Shown piece by piece: positions 22,756-33,497 of a stretch of 64,000 nt of DNA. The stretch covers positions 1,364,001 through 1,428,000 of the forward strand of contig OZ017748.1 of NCBI GenBank assembly GCA_963969365.1. Direction: 5' to 3'. The translations under genes were made by a program, and so were the position numbers. The notes under the pieces were generated by a model. The model searched no databases. It was not told the DNA's origin and saw only the letters and a list, made by a program, of their open reading frames with translations. Numbering within the stretch: the stretch's first letter is position 1; the number at the start of each line of letters is the position of its first letter. This DNA is from Asterochloris sp. CNOR1 (Eukaryota; Chlorophyta; Trebouxiophyceae; Trebouxiales; Trebouxiaceae).

Positions 22756-25700
22756 TCAATCTTTCACTTTTCTGTGGCTGTACATTGGCGAAGGCTCATC
22801 TTCCTCAAGCTCATCTAAGCTCTTAGCATACAATCGAGAGTTTCTGGCTGGATTGACCTGTGCGCACCACAATAAGTGCCTGGAATTTTGCTGTGAAATG
22901 TGGGGCTGTTCCACATGACTGCCCAGCAGTGAGGTGGGATTGTGTGCATCCCTGGGGGCAGACAGGTGTGTCCAGGCAGTGCTGGCATGAGTGCCACGAT
23001 GCTGCATGGGCTGTTCTGCTGCATGTATACCAACCCCCCAGTCAGAGGCCTAAACCGGTACACATACAAGCCTGTCAGGTGTGCAGGCTGGCAACACGAC
23101 AACCATAGGACGATCTGACCTTGTCACGCCGGCTGTCTGGGAGAATGGCACTCTCGTGTGCTGCGCCTGCTGACTTGAAGCCACGCTGCTCAAACCAATC
23201 AGCGGTGCGCGTCGTGAGCAGAACTAGCCTGTCAACGCCATTGTGCTTGGCCTCATGCTCTGCAAAGTAAGCAATCAATAGTGCTCGGCAATGCTAGAAT
23301 GCAAACACTGGGACCTGCCGCCTGCAGCATGCTCCGCAACATGTCAGCCAGCAGGTGACAGCAGGACTACAAACTGCCACAGGGGGGGCCAGTGCAGGGC
23401 GTGCTCGGGGAGACAGCAGATGCCGTGCAAGCTGTCTCTGTTCAGCAAGACATGCAGCGCTGTGCAGTCCACTGCGGAGGCAGAGGCAGATGCCTGCGTG
23501 CAACGGGTCACCAGTACTGAGTCAGCAGGCAGGCCGGTACACCTCACAGCAGAGGCATGCTACAAGACTGCACAGCCCTGCAGATGGGCAGTTTGGAGGG
23601 TACCCAGGTAGTCCAGCATGCTGTCCCCGCGCCCGGAGCCTCGGTAGCTGGGGTGTATGCAGAAGGCGGCAAGCTCGCTGACTTTGTTGCCCTCCCCATC
23701 CCGCCCCAGGGGCTTCACCATAGCGCATCCTAGCACCTGCAAAAGTCACTGGCAGCCGGTGCGAGTGGCCATGAACGTGCGCTGGGTGGGCTTTGGAGGC
23801 GCCGGCACTCTGAGCCTATGGCCCACTTCTTCTCCCAGACACACCAAGGCTACCCTCCAGGTCACAAGCAGTGCACAATTCACGAGCAAAGAGGGAGGGA
23901 GGGTCTGCAAGGGACCCCCCCCCCCCCCCCCCCCCACCCCTCTCACCTTGCCGTCCCGTTCAGCCACCCTGAAGTGCGGGAGGTCCTGAATGAGTTGTGG
24001 CCGTGAGCGTGGGGCCAGGATGCCCTTCTCCTCCAGCGGCTTCAGAAGAGCCTCAATGGACCGCAGATCCTGCGGCAGGGCGCCTCTGATGCCCTGCGGC
24101 CAGCCAGGCAGGTCGAGCGTGAGGCTCTTCATGTCACAGGGGCCTGAAACAGTTGCTAGTCTTGCGGCAGGGCACTGGAAGACCCTGAGCACAGCCAGGC
24201 AAGCTGGTGCACATGCAGGGCATGGCTTGCAGCGCCTGCTGCAGGGCACAGATGGCCTGCGGCCAGGCAGGCGACTCTCTTAGGCTCCTCATCATTCGAT
24301 TGCAGAGAGGTGCAAGTGGTACATGGACAAGCACATCAAAACTGACTTTGGACATGCATTGCACCTTACCAGTGCACACACATGACAGGGCCCAGAAGCC
24401 AGTTACTACTCACCGGCAGTGGCATGCTCAGCATCAGCGCTGCATCACTGCCCTAGAGTCCCTGCTCTTAGCACTCCTCTTGCAAACAGCAAGCTGCTGT
24501 GCCCACCTCGTAGAAGTCTGCCGACAGCATGACCCCGACCCCATCCCGCGAGTACAGCTCCAGCAGGAGGGAGCCATCCATCTGGGCATCCACCAGGTGG
24601 GCACGCTTAACCCCATTCTGGCAGGCCGCGCAGGCCGCAATCAGGGGCAGGGGAATGCCTGTCGACTGCCACTTGTCAAAATCAATGTCCACAGGCCCAC
24701 TGACAGACTCGCTGCTGGAGCTGCTGTCTGAGGTGGGGGTGCGGATAGTTGTGTAGCTGCCTGCTGAGGTGTGGCCATTTGCTGGGACGGGGGCAGAGGC
24801 CGGGCTGTCGCCCAAGCTGACGTGCCCGTTGCCGTTGCTGTGCCCGTTGCTGAGCCCCAGGCTGCTGCCAAGTGCGGCTGCAGGGAGGCAGGGCAGCACA
24901 GCCAGCACTGAGCAGCATGCCTCCATTGCTGTGCGCCAATCAACGCAGTCAGCCAGCATTTTGCACACTGTTGCAGGCTGGCCCTGCTTGTTTGTCTTGC
25001 TGCAAGTCTGCCCCACAATGCGCATGCATTGCAGCATCCTGCAAGGTGTGCGTCATGCCCTTACTGGGCAACACCATGCTGCCATAGTCCCTTCAACAGG
25101 GAGGGCCCACCCCCACAGCACCCCGCTAGGTGCCTCTGTGCAGGGATCAACAAGTTAGCCCCTGCCCAAGCCTGGCTGCAGGCTGAGCTTTGTTGCCAGG
25201 AACAACATCTGAAGGGGCACCTGACCCTCCATGTGCAGGTACGTCTGCCCCGGGGGCAGGTGTCTGCTCGAGCAGCGACTTCAGCAGAGCCTCAGAGTCG
25301 TGGAGGGGCACCCAGTGCGGCAGCTCGTACGGCTGTAGGCTGGGCGTGGTGATGCAGAACAGCTTGTCTGCCTGCATCGGCAGAGGGCACCTTGCAGCTA
25401 CTACTACTGAGGACAGCAAACCAGTAGACGTGTGCCACAAGCAGTGTCTAGCCCTGTAGCATGTCATGCCAAGCATGCCTTGCATCAAAGACACCGCAGA
25501 TCTCGCTTGGACAGACGGCTTGGCTCCAAGACGCTTGCTTGAATTGGACAGCATGGGGAAATGGAGTGCCTCAGCTTGGTGCCACCTGCTTTAACCCTCC
25601 TGCTGTAGCAGCGCGGCACTAAAGCTGACATGTCAGGTCAGGGCAGCCAGCAGCCTGGCATTGGATCCTTGTGATGCAGGCAGCCTGGCATGAGAGACTT

Positions 25701-28120
25701 TGATGTCAAGGCAGCAGCGCGCCAGAGGCTCTTGTCTCTCCATGAGACAGCATTGGGCAGGACTCACCTGCAGGTCCACAGCTGTGGCAACTGCATGTGC
25801 AAACAGGTAAATCCGTCCAGGCCTGAAGGCAGGCACCTATGCTTATGTAGTGACAGCACCCCCGCTGTGCATGCCTGCAGTGGCAACAGGGCGCACAACC
25901 CTTGCGCAGGCTCCTTGTGCCCCTGCTTGGGCTCCTGGAGTTCTCTCTCCCAGTCAGGCAGCACAGCTCCAGGGCTTACCTGCAGGTCCACAGCCGCGCG
26001 GGTGGCCACACTGTAGATGTCGCAGTTCAGAACCTCCCCGGCCGCTGAGTAGGCCAGGTTGCTAAGCAGGACGATGTGATTGGCGTCCAGCTGGCGCTTG
26101 ATGGCCTCCACCTGGACAAAGCGTACCTGCACAGCGTGAGGCAGTTAGCTTTGGTGGGTTTGTGTCACCTCGGCATGCAGGGGGTTCTTTCAACAGCACA
26201 ATGACCGTGCAGGCCCCTGAGCCGCTTGCACAGCAAGTCACAGCTTGTGAAACTAGGGAGCTAAGGTCGTATTGCATCAGCCGGGCAGGTTGAGAGCCCA
26301 GGCTAAGGGCCCCTTCTGCAACACTGCAGCTGTGCACAGCTGCCATCTGGTCCACAGCTGGAGTGGTTGGGCACCCTGTTGCAGGCCATTGCCCCACAAG
26401 GACTGCCTCGGTGGCAGCTAAGGATGAATTTCACCCAGGACATCTGTGTCCCTGGTCTGCTGCAGGTCCTGCAGTTGGATGTCAGGCGCGTCGCTCACCG
26501 TCCCAGTGAGGCCGAAATCGATGCCGTCGATGACGCCCCGTCGCTTGCCAGCCACCCAGTTGCCGCTCACGGTCTGCAGGGCGGGGCCAAAGTGGAAGGC
26601 ATCTGTGCTGCGGGAGTGGCGTCGCACCATCTGGATTGCAGGCCCCTGCAGGGCAGGCAGAGCCTCCTTCCTCAGAACAGCGACCTGCTACAGCAGCAAT
26701 ACCAGAGAGGAGGCGTTGACGCAGAAGGGTGGCGCAACATCATCTGGATTGCAGGCTGCTGCAGGACAGCCACCCAATTGACCAGCAGGTCAAGCACCTG
26801 CTTCAGCAGCTTTGCCTGCAGGCTATCGAGTCTGTGGTTTGGCCAGCAAGAGTGCAGGCATGATGCAGCGCTGTCTGCTAAAGCAAGTGCTGGGTGAGGA
26901 TTGTCCCATCCTTAGCCCAAGGCGTGACCACTTGACTGCACATGACTCCCACTTTGGCAAGGTGGGCTTCGACCTCCATGCAGCTGCTGCCAAGCCCCTA
27001 CACCGCTGACCGCTCTGCCTGCATGACCTCTGCACACCTCGATGGACCCCAGATCTTACCTTGCTGAGGCGGGCTTCAACCTCCATGCGGCTGCTGCCCG
27101 CTGCCTGCACCACCGCCTGCATGGCTACTGCGTCAGTGACTCGGTACCCGCAGGCATGCTGGGCATGCACCCCCTGTTCCTCCAACAACTCGTTGACCTG
27201 CTGGCGGCAGCCCACCACCACCACCAGGCGCACCCCTAAGCCTGCAAAAGCATCCAGTTGAGTGGGGCCACAAGAGTGGCACTTTGGATGCAGGAGAGGG
27301 GCACCAGAAGGCATGGGCGAACTCATTGCAGGCAGCCATCCAAAAGGGTTCCACTACACCCAACGAGGACATGGACTGGCAAGCGGTCATTAAGGTGTCC
27401 TGAAGTCATTCAGCAAATGAGCATCGGCCAGAGCCAACCTCAGCTGGCTTGCAGGAGCTGCCTTGAATTGCTGCAGTGCATGTCAACGCAGGGTCCATGT
27501 GCTGACTGAGGCCTGGAGCGCTGGCTTGCTGGAAAGCAGGATGCTCACCATGTAGTAAGGCAATGTCGGCCATCTGCCTTTCCAGCAGGTCATGCTCGTC
27601 AACAACCTGCATGGAGGTGGGGCAGGCTGGCACTGGCTGCACAGGCTGCCTGCATTACTGCATGCATCTAGCTGCTCTGTGGGGTGCCTGAGCGCAGCTG
27701 TGCCCTCAGCTGCTCCAGCTGCTCTGTCATGCAGCCTGCGGGGTGGCTACAGGCTGCAGCGGCACTGCGTCAAGCAGCTGCAACCAGCTGCCACTGCGTG
27801 ATGCAGCATGTGATGATCACCTCGCCAGGTACCACGATGACAAAGGTCCTGCCTCTATGGCCCTCAATGTAGCTGGAAGCCTGCCTGAAGAACTGGACAA
27901 ACTTGGAAAAGTCTGCAGACTTCAGAGGCCCAGGCGCAATGCTGTTCCAGAAGGGGCTCGTGTCTGTGTTGGGCAAGGCAGGAGTATCTGTGGCAGCTGT
28001 AGCTGCTCTACTATCTGCAATGGGCAGGCGCTGGGGCCTGGCTCCAGCCCGCCTGAGCGCCTTGCAAGAGCAAAGCTGTCCCTCACAGGCTGGCAGACGC
28101 AGTCCCTGCGTGCGATACAT
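22756..28120 (-). CDS. NAGS: N-acetylglutamate synthase (amino-acid N-acetyltransferase), chloroplast type
   Basis: It transfers acetyl from acetyl-CoA to glutamate, the first step of arginine synthesis. Exons read leftward: 28120-27821, 27606-27549, 27241-27060, 26630-26499, 26126-25980, 25371-25243, 24877-24508, 24143-23947, 23736-23604, 23259-23120, 22857-22756. The start at MYRTQG gives a basic, Ser/Ala-rich leader like a plastid transit peptide. The kinase-like domain carries SKFVQFFRQASSYIEGHRG, DIALLHGLGVRLVVVVG, YRVTDAVAMQAV and HIVLLSNLAYSAAGEVLNC. The GNAT domain carries CIHPSYRGSGRGD (acetyl-CoA loop) and LLTTRTADWFEQRGF. A Ser/Asn/Gly-rich insert of about 60 residues precedes AACQNGVKRAHLVD. 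Phases do not match at two joins (exons 6/7 and 7/8), so short exons may be missing near 24880-25240 and 24144-24507. Plant homologues are feedback-controlled by arginine; nothing here shows regulation directly. Confidence 0.92.
23915..23935 (+). repeat. C21 homopolymer (G21 in the NAGS transcript)
   Basis: A run of 21 C on the + strand. The NAGS donor (AAG|GTGAGA, intron beginning at 23946) lies immediately to its right, so the pre-mRNA has G21 starting about 11 nt inside the intron. Such a tract can form G-quadruplexes and is prone to length change. Confidence 0.9.
25728..25793 (-). repeat. Exon-edge echo, NAGS exon 26126-25980
   Basis: Diverged copy of 25940-26010, the exon's last bases (GCTGTGGACCTGCAG) with its GT donor and ~40 bases of intron. 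It lies about 212 bp away on the downstream side. Used as a 23-nt mini-exon it would break the frame, so it is probably not spliced in. Confidence 0.7.
26721..26766 (-). repeat. Exon-edge echo, NAGS exon 26630-26499
   Basis: Diverged copy of 26608-26655, the acceptor CTGCAATCCAG and the exon start ATGGTGCGACGCCA. The copy reads CTGCAATCCAG then ATGATGTTGCGCCA on the minus strand, about 113 bp upstream in transcript terms. Confidence 0.75.
26945..27000 (-). repeat. Exon-edge echo, NAGS exon 27241-27060
   Basis: Diverged copy of the exon's 3' end and donor (27050-27112). On the + strand both contain GGCGGGCTTCAACCTCCATG / GGTGGGCTTCGACCTCCATG followed by CGGCTGCTGCC / CAGCTGCTGCC. The spacing is about 103 bp. 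Confidence 0.8.
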
Positions 28121-28279
28121 GCCCTTCAACGGATTGAAGCATTGGCTAACATGCCCAACCACATCTTAACCCATAGTAGGCCATGTTACACCCTGCAACA
28201 CAGCGTGAAGCTTAGAGGCCTGCTCCGCGGCAGAGCCTTGTCATGGTGCTTATGCCCACCGAAGACTTCTTGCTGAAGG

Positions 28280-28860
28280 TTTGAGGTTTCGTATGAGAAA
28301 TCAATGAGCTTGGGACTAAGTGCTACTCAGAGCTTTTCAGTCATAGGAAAGTTGGCTAGAATGAAGTTTGAGCCAAGCAGCGGCAAGAGGCAGAAGCAAA
28401 ACTCTGAAGTTGTTGTCGATCACATTACCAACAAGGAAGACCAGCTGCCTCAGGTGTTGCGGAAGAGCGTGACGGCTCTCAAGGTTATCATTGGACCAAT
28501 CTTAAAGAAGTACTGAGGCACCTTTCTCCACAAGCCGGGCAATGACCATGTACACTTTTTTGTGATGTCTGAGGCTCCCAAGACCGAGAGCGCTGTCAGA
28601 GCCCGTATTGCTGCGACCATGGCACCCATCTTTGGCACAGAGACAGGATTGGTGGAGGTCAAGATGTTCCATGAGTTGAAAGCAGATGCTGCACTGGCTC
28701 ACGGCAGCACCATTTTGCTGCACTGCCTCATCTACAAGCCACATCGAGAACTCGAAATTCTTGGCCTGAGACCTGATGTCGCCAACAGGGCACCGGTGCG
28801 CCTCTTGCTCACAGCATCTCTGCAAAACCGCGTGTGTGTGAGTGACATGGCCTGAGAGTT
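28280..28860 (+). pseudogene. Decayed coding fragment, unrecognised
   Basis: Two coding-like stretches in different frames. One, 28304-28516, includes NSEVVVDHITNKEDQLPQVL; the other, 28562-28855, includes SEAPKTESAVRARIAATMAP and a GSTILLHCLIYKPHRELEI segment. A stop separates them and no splice sites join them well. Composition differs from the flanking GC-rich sequence. They may be the N-terminal remains of the kinase gene further right, which is inferred from strand and order only. Confidence 0.35.
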
Positions 28861-29587
28861 ATAGGAGCGCCATAAGAACAGGAGTAAAGGCCATGCGGTG
28901 CCTACCTTCCAGAGCTTGGCAGCTGACATATCAGCCTGGACTGTGTTCTGTGGCTTAGCCGCAACATGACAGGCACGGATGAGCTGGGTGCACCAAAAAA
29001 TACGTTTTTTCCCCCAGGAGTGTTAGGCATGGCTGCTGCCAAGCCAAATGCTGCGTCTGGGACTGGTGCTCCATTCTGCTGGCCTAAAGTCTCTAAACTG
29101 TGCACACCAGGGGGCAGAGGCTGGCACTGGCTGGAGATCATCCACCACTCCAGACAGGTGTCTGCAGGCTTGATCAATGACCGCTGTGAGGGAAGGGGGG
29201 TTGTCTGGGGAGCCACTGCCATGCAGTTGTGCTATGTTGTCCCCAGCCAACCCCAGGCTGATGACCTGGTTGATGTAGCTGCTGTACTCAGCAGATGGTA
29301 CTTGGTACTGTAGCATGAAGGTGGGAGGTGGATCTAGGGCACTTTTTGGGCGCGCTAGGGTTTCTGACCTAGTGCTTAAGGCTGCCCTTGCATTGCATGA
29401 CCGATGGAGCGGACAAAGGCAGACTGCCCATGCAGCTGCCGGACACATCGCAGCCTGAAGCCATCTGCCGCCGGTGAGAGCAGTGGCATCACAGGTAGGA
29501 GTGGGACTGCAGCAGCGAGGACACATCGCTGCTGGCTGAAGCAGTTGGGGAAGCCTGGATTCACCAGATGGCTTCATTGCCTGCAGA

Positions 29588-29790
29588 TGGCGGGCACTCC
29601 AGGCGTCGCAGCTGAGGTCGCGGAGCTGGTCAAGGTCAGTGAGGAGATTGAGGAAATAGAGGGGGTGTCTGAGGAGCTGTAAGGACGCCCAGGAGCTGGA
29701 TGAGCTGCGCAAGCACATGACCGCGCTGCAGGAGGACAGGAAAGCGCTGCTGGAGAAGGAGGCCCGCCTGGCAGGGACGGCAGCAAGTGA
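29588..29790 (+). pseudogene. Broken coiled-coil fragment
   Basis: A heptad-patterned Glu/Lys/Leu-rich stretch, first as VAAEVAELVKVSEEIEEIEG and then, after one extra T near 29681 that creates a stop, as DELRKHMTALQEDRKALLEK. Removing that base would make one continuous helix of roughly 60 residues. A donor-like GTGAGT follows near 29790. It may belong to the same decayed gene as the kinase at 30834. Confidence 0.45.
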
Positions 29791-30833
29791 GTGGGGGTGC
29801 ACAGGGCTGCAGGTGATGTCCTGCGTTGCATGTGGCAGCAGGGATCACATGCTGGGCTTGCATGCAGTAAGGCAACATATGGGGGTGAGCATGGTTTGTT
29901 GGTGTTTAATTGCATGCAATGTGCGGGAGGTGCTCTTCAGGTCCCTGCCAGCAGGACTCTGGGATGCTTGCCCACCAGTGACATCTGCTGGTGCTCTGGT
30001 TGCTCTGCGTGGCTTGCCTGCAGCAGCAGGATGTGAGGGCAGCATGAGGAGGTACACAGATCTCCTGGGCCTCCTTGCTGGGTCTGAATGAGGACGGAGC
30101 ATGGGCTCAATCTGGAGCTGCAGATTTCATGAATGGCAGCTGGCGGCTGCTGCAGATGGCCTGCAGATGGCTTCACTGGTCTGGATCTGGCATGTGCCAC
30201 AGGCAGCCACTGCAGGCAATGTATGGCCTGCAGGGCCATGGGACATCTGCTGAGAAGGTTGCTTTGCAAAATTCTGCGGGGCTTGTCTAGCATGGTGCGC
30301 TGCAGCGGGCAGCATGCCTTGTGAGGGGCATTGTCCAGGGTGGCCATGTGCTCATTTCGGATGTTGAATCCAGGGTGAGAGCTGCACTCTGTCTGCTGGG
30401 CTGATCCGCATCAGCAGAACAGAGGGCAATGGGCCGCCTGCTGGTTGCGCAGCAGCTTTTAGAAGTGTGTGCCATGGCTGTCTGGTGTTTTTGCACAGTG
30501 TAGGGCAGCAGTTGGGTGCCCTGCTCTGACCTTGTCAAAATCACATGGGCCCTCTGAGGCACAGGCTTGAGCGCGCAGGTGAGAGTGTCACCTTGCAGAA
30601 TATGGTGCTCAGGTTGTCCATCCGCCACCGTTGAGTGCATTCCTGCGTGTGGGCAACTATTTATGTCTGAAGCAGCAGAGCTGACGTGACTTTGTCTTCG
30701 AGCACCAAGAAGCCATCTGCGACTACTCGATGAACATGTGCCGTTGCCAGATCTGTAGACCCGGAGCCAACAAATGTGACTCCGCCATCTTGAGACACTG
30801 CTGCCACTCAGGCTGTCTGCTGGCCTGTGCATG

Positions 30834-31995
30834 CTGGCGCGCGTTTTGGCTGCCCCGCGGGCTCAGCTGGGCTTTGTGGCTGCGCTTCTGCCAGAGGGCC
30901 GGCTTCAAGCCTATACATTCAAGTGCACCAGGCGCCTGGCACTTCGCACTGTGTCAACAAGCACCCCTTCCAGGCACAGCAGCTATGTCTTTGAGGCAAA
31001 GCTGCCAGAGCATGGCGACAGTCAGGCAGTGCTGAAGCTGGCTTTCAATGACAAGGAGGTGGGATTCGCATTCATGGGTTACTGCTGGCATGACATTGTC
31101 CTGGGTAGGGACCAGCTCTTCCTCATGCCAGTTGTGTACATGCCTTTGTGCAGCCCAGAAATTGCACTGCTGTCATCATACAGCAGGAGCCTTGTTTCTG
31201 GCTGATGTTCAAAGCCACCACCAATTCAGGGCTGTGCTGTTTGAAATGTTTGCATCATGGTCAGGGACCGGCACTGAGTCTTGATTTGCCCTGTGTTTGC
31301 GTCTGTGCAGGCCAAAATGTAGTACAGCTGCTACCACCAAATGCCAACTGTGTCCGCCTCCTGGCAGCTGGGCGGTTCAACCACAGCCGGACCCTCTGGC
31401 AGGCTGTGCTGGTGGAGCCAGTAGTCAAACCGCTTAAAGCAAGCCTGTCTGTGCAGCAGATCGCGCAGGTCACCTCTGACATTGCTGATGCCATGGAACA
31501 GCTGGCCGAGCTTGATTGCACATCGGGACACCTCGCCAAACAACGTCGGCTACCTGGTGGGCATGGCTGCCACGGCTGGCTCTATGATTTGGTGCTGCAA
31601 AGGTGGGTTTGGGACGGGCCTGACCTTGGGCATTATGTGGTTAGTCCAGAGGACCTCTTGTGCACTGATCTGCAGACATATGAAGCAGGCACATATGTGG
31701 AAAGCTGGCCTGACACACACCCCCTCCAAGCCCGGTCCGGAAGCTCACGGGCACCCCCATGTACATGGCCATTGATGTGTTGAGGGGCAGCAGCCACAGT
31801 CCCAGCACCGACATGGAGTCCCTGTTCTACACCATCCTGGCAGTTTGCACGAATGGACGTCTCAGCGATCGTGGTGCCAGATTTGCTGAAGACCCACGCA
31901 TGGCAGCCAAATCGCGGCGTGGAAGCATGACTGAACCTGAGCTAGAAGAATGGCAGCATGCGCCACAGGACAAACACCACTTTTGCAGACCCTGC
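30834..31995 (+). pseudogene. FunK1-like protein kinase, frameshifted in the catalytic loop
   Basis: Blocks at ~30834-31104, 31311-31602 and ~31730-31995 read as a kinase domain: beta3 lysine in AVLKLAF, alphaC-like region, catalytic loop AHRDTSPNNVGYLVG, a YDxGAAK-like metal loop, and GTPMYMAIDVL with DMESLFYTILAVCTNGRL. HRD-SPNN with GTP-MAI-VL-LESLFY is typical of the FunK1 (fungal-type) kinases, which I recall also from trebouxiophyte algae. Between about 31511 and 31592 the reading frame changes three times, around the HRD motif, after GYLVG, and inside the DFG-equivalent. No intact kinase is made as the sequence stands. Recent inactivation or sequence error are the options. Confidence 0.65.
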
Positions 31996-31999
31996 ATGT

Positions 32000-33497
32000 T
32001 TTGTTTTCCCCTGGGTGGAGGGACAGGCCAACATACTTGCACATCGCAGTGTCCGGAACAATGTCTCGCCTGCGGCTGTGAAGCTGGCTTGCAAGAAGTT
32101 CATCACTCCAAGTGTGTAATTCTGGTTGTTCATCATCCATGCCGCAGCAGAGACATGCTTCATGAGGGCAGACTTGTGCGCCTGTGCACAAGCTGACCAG
32201 GTTGATTTCCAAGATCAACCCCTGTTGAGCAGAAAGTCACACTTTGTGGGATGCTGTTTGATTGCCTTGAGCTCACCTTTGCCCTCTGGACACCTTTCCA
32301 ACATGTTTGCGAGGTGGGATACTGAGATCATTCCTTGGTTTCACCACAAAGTTTCACCTCAGTCTGAGTGCCAAAACCTGGGCCAGCTCTTGCTGCCAGC
32401 AAGCACGGGATGCGACACTACTGGCAGTGGGGTTGAACCAGACAGACCTGGCATTCAAGGCTGCGCTCCTGAGCGAAAGAGGCTGTTTTGTTAAGTGGTG
32501 CATCTGCACATGTCAGCCAGAGGGTTTCCTGATAGACGCCTAGGCTGCATTCACCAAAGAAAGCTCCCGCCTGGCAATCTACGGATTGCTTGTCGCTGAT
32601 GTGCGAGCCTGCGGCGGCTAGGCAGAAGATGTCTTGCTGGCTGCAAGGAGGGGCCTGGCAGCTGGTGGGAAAGCATGACTTGGACTTGAGCCCAGCTATC
32701 TGGATGCCTTCCCTGCTTTGTGTCAGTTCTCTGCAAGGACACTGTCTGCGACTTTTTGCAACTCCTTTGAGATGGTGGAGGCACAGCCAATGGAGCTGAA
32801 ATGGCAAGGTGCCCTGACAGCCTGGAGTCATGATTAGACTTGCTGCACCGGTACACACTTGCCCGTGGTGTGCCAGTCTGAGGACAAACACCGTGACACG
32901 AACAGCATGCATTCTTTTCTGGAGCTTGAGTGGATTCAGTCAATTGTGGTTTGAATGAGAGCGGCTGAGAGATCCCAATTGGGGGTGCCAAGCTGCTGAG
33001 AGGGCACCTGCATAGCACATGCATATTATTGCTGCTGCAATGCTACATGCAGCTGCGCAGTGATGTCTGAGATGGCTAGGCATCATGCTAGTTGTTGAGG
33101 CCATCAATCAAGACCAAATTAAGTGCCATCCTGCAGTGAACCTCTGATGATCACACCAGATGGCTCTCTCCTGCTGACCATGATGTGGCTGCACAGTGTG
33201 CCTCAGAGGCACAAAGCTTCCAGCTGAATGACAAAATTCCTGTGAGTCAACTCTATGAGCACAAGGTTTCTCAGGGAAAACGGCAGAATCGCCTGCGCCT
33301 GTCAGGTCGCGCAGTGCAGCAGGGAACCTTGCTCCCACATCAAGACCCTGAACTGCTGCAGTTCTGACAGCTGGGCCCGCTTGGGCAGTGCTAACAGCAT
33401 CTGGCACTGGGCTGGTTTGGAGATCAGCCAGTCAGAGGCCAGAGCACCACCTGTAGGCATCCCCCCTCCAGCTGTTGGGAGGGCGTGAGCAGCCAAC
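32000..33497. other. Intergenic, upstream of clathrin heavy chain
   Basis: Only short unrelated frames are present on both strands. The left part may include the tail of the decayed kinase. The right part must contain the clathrin promoter and 5' leader, but no element is clear enough to name. Confidence 0.4.

Noticed and set aside
25770-25802. 23-nt mini-exon in NAGS with acceptor and GTGAGT donor
   Set aside because: It would shift the frame, while direct joining of the flanking exons gives VDLQ-ADKLFC, the conserved order. It is better explained as an echo of the previous exon end.
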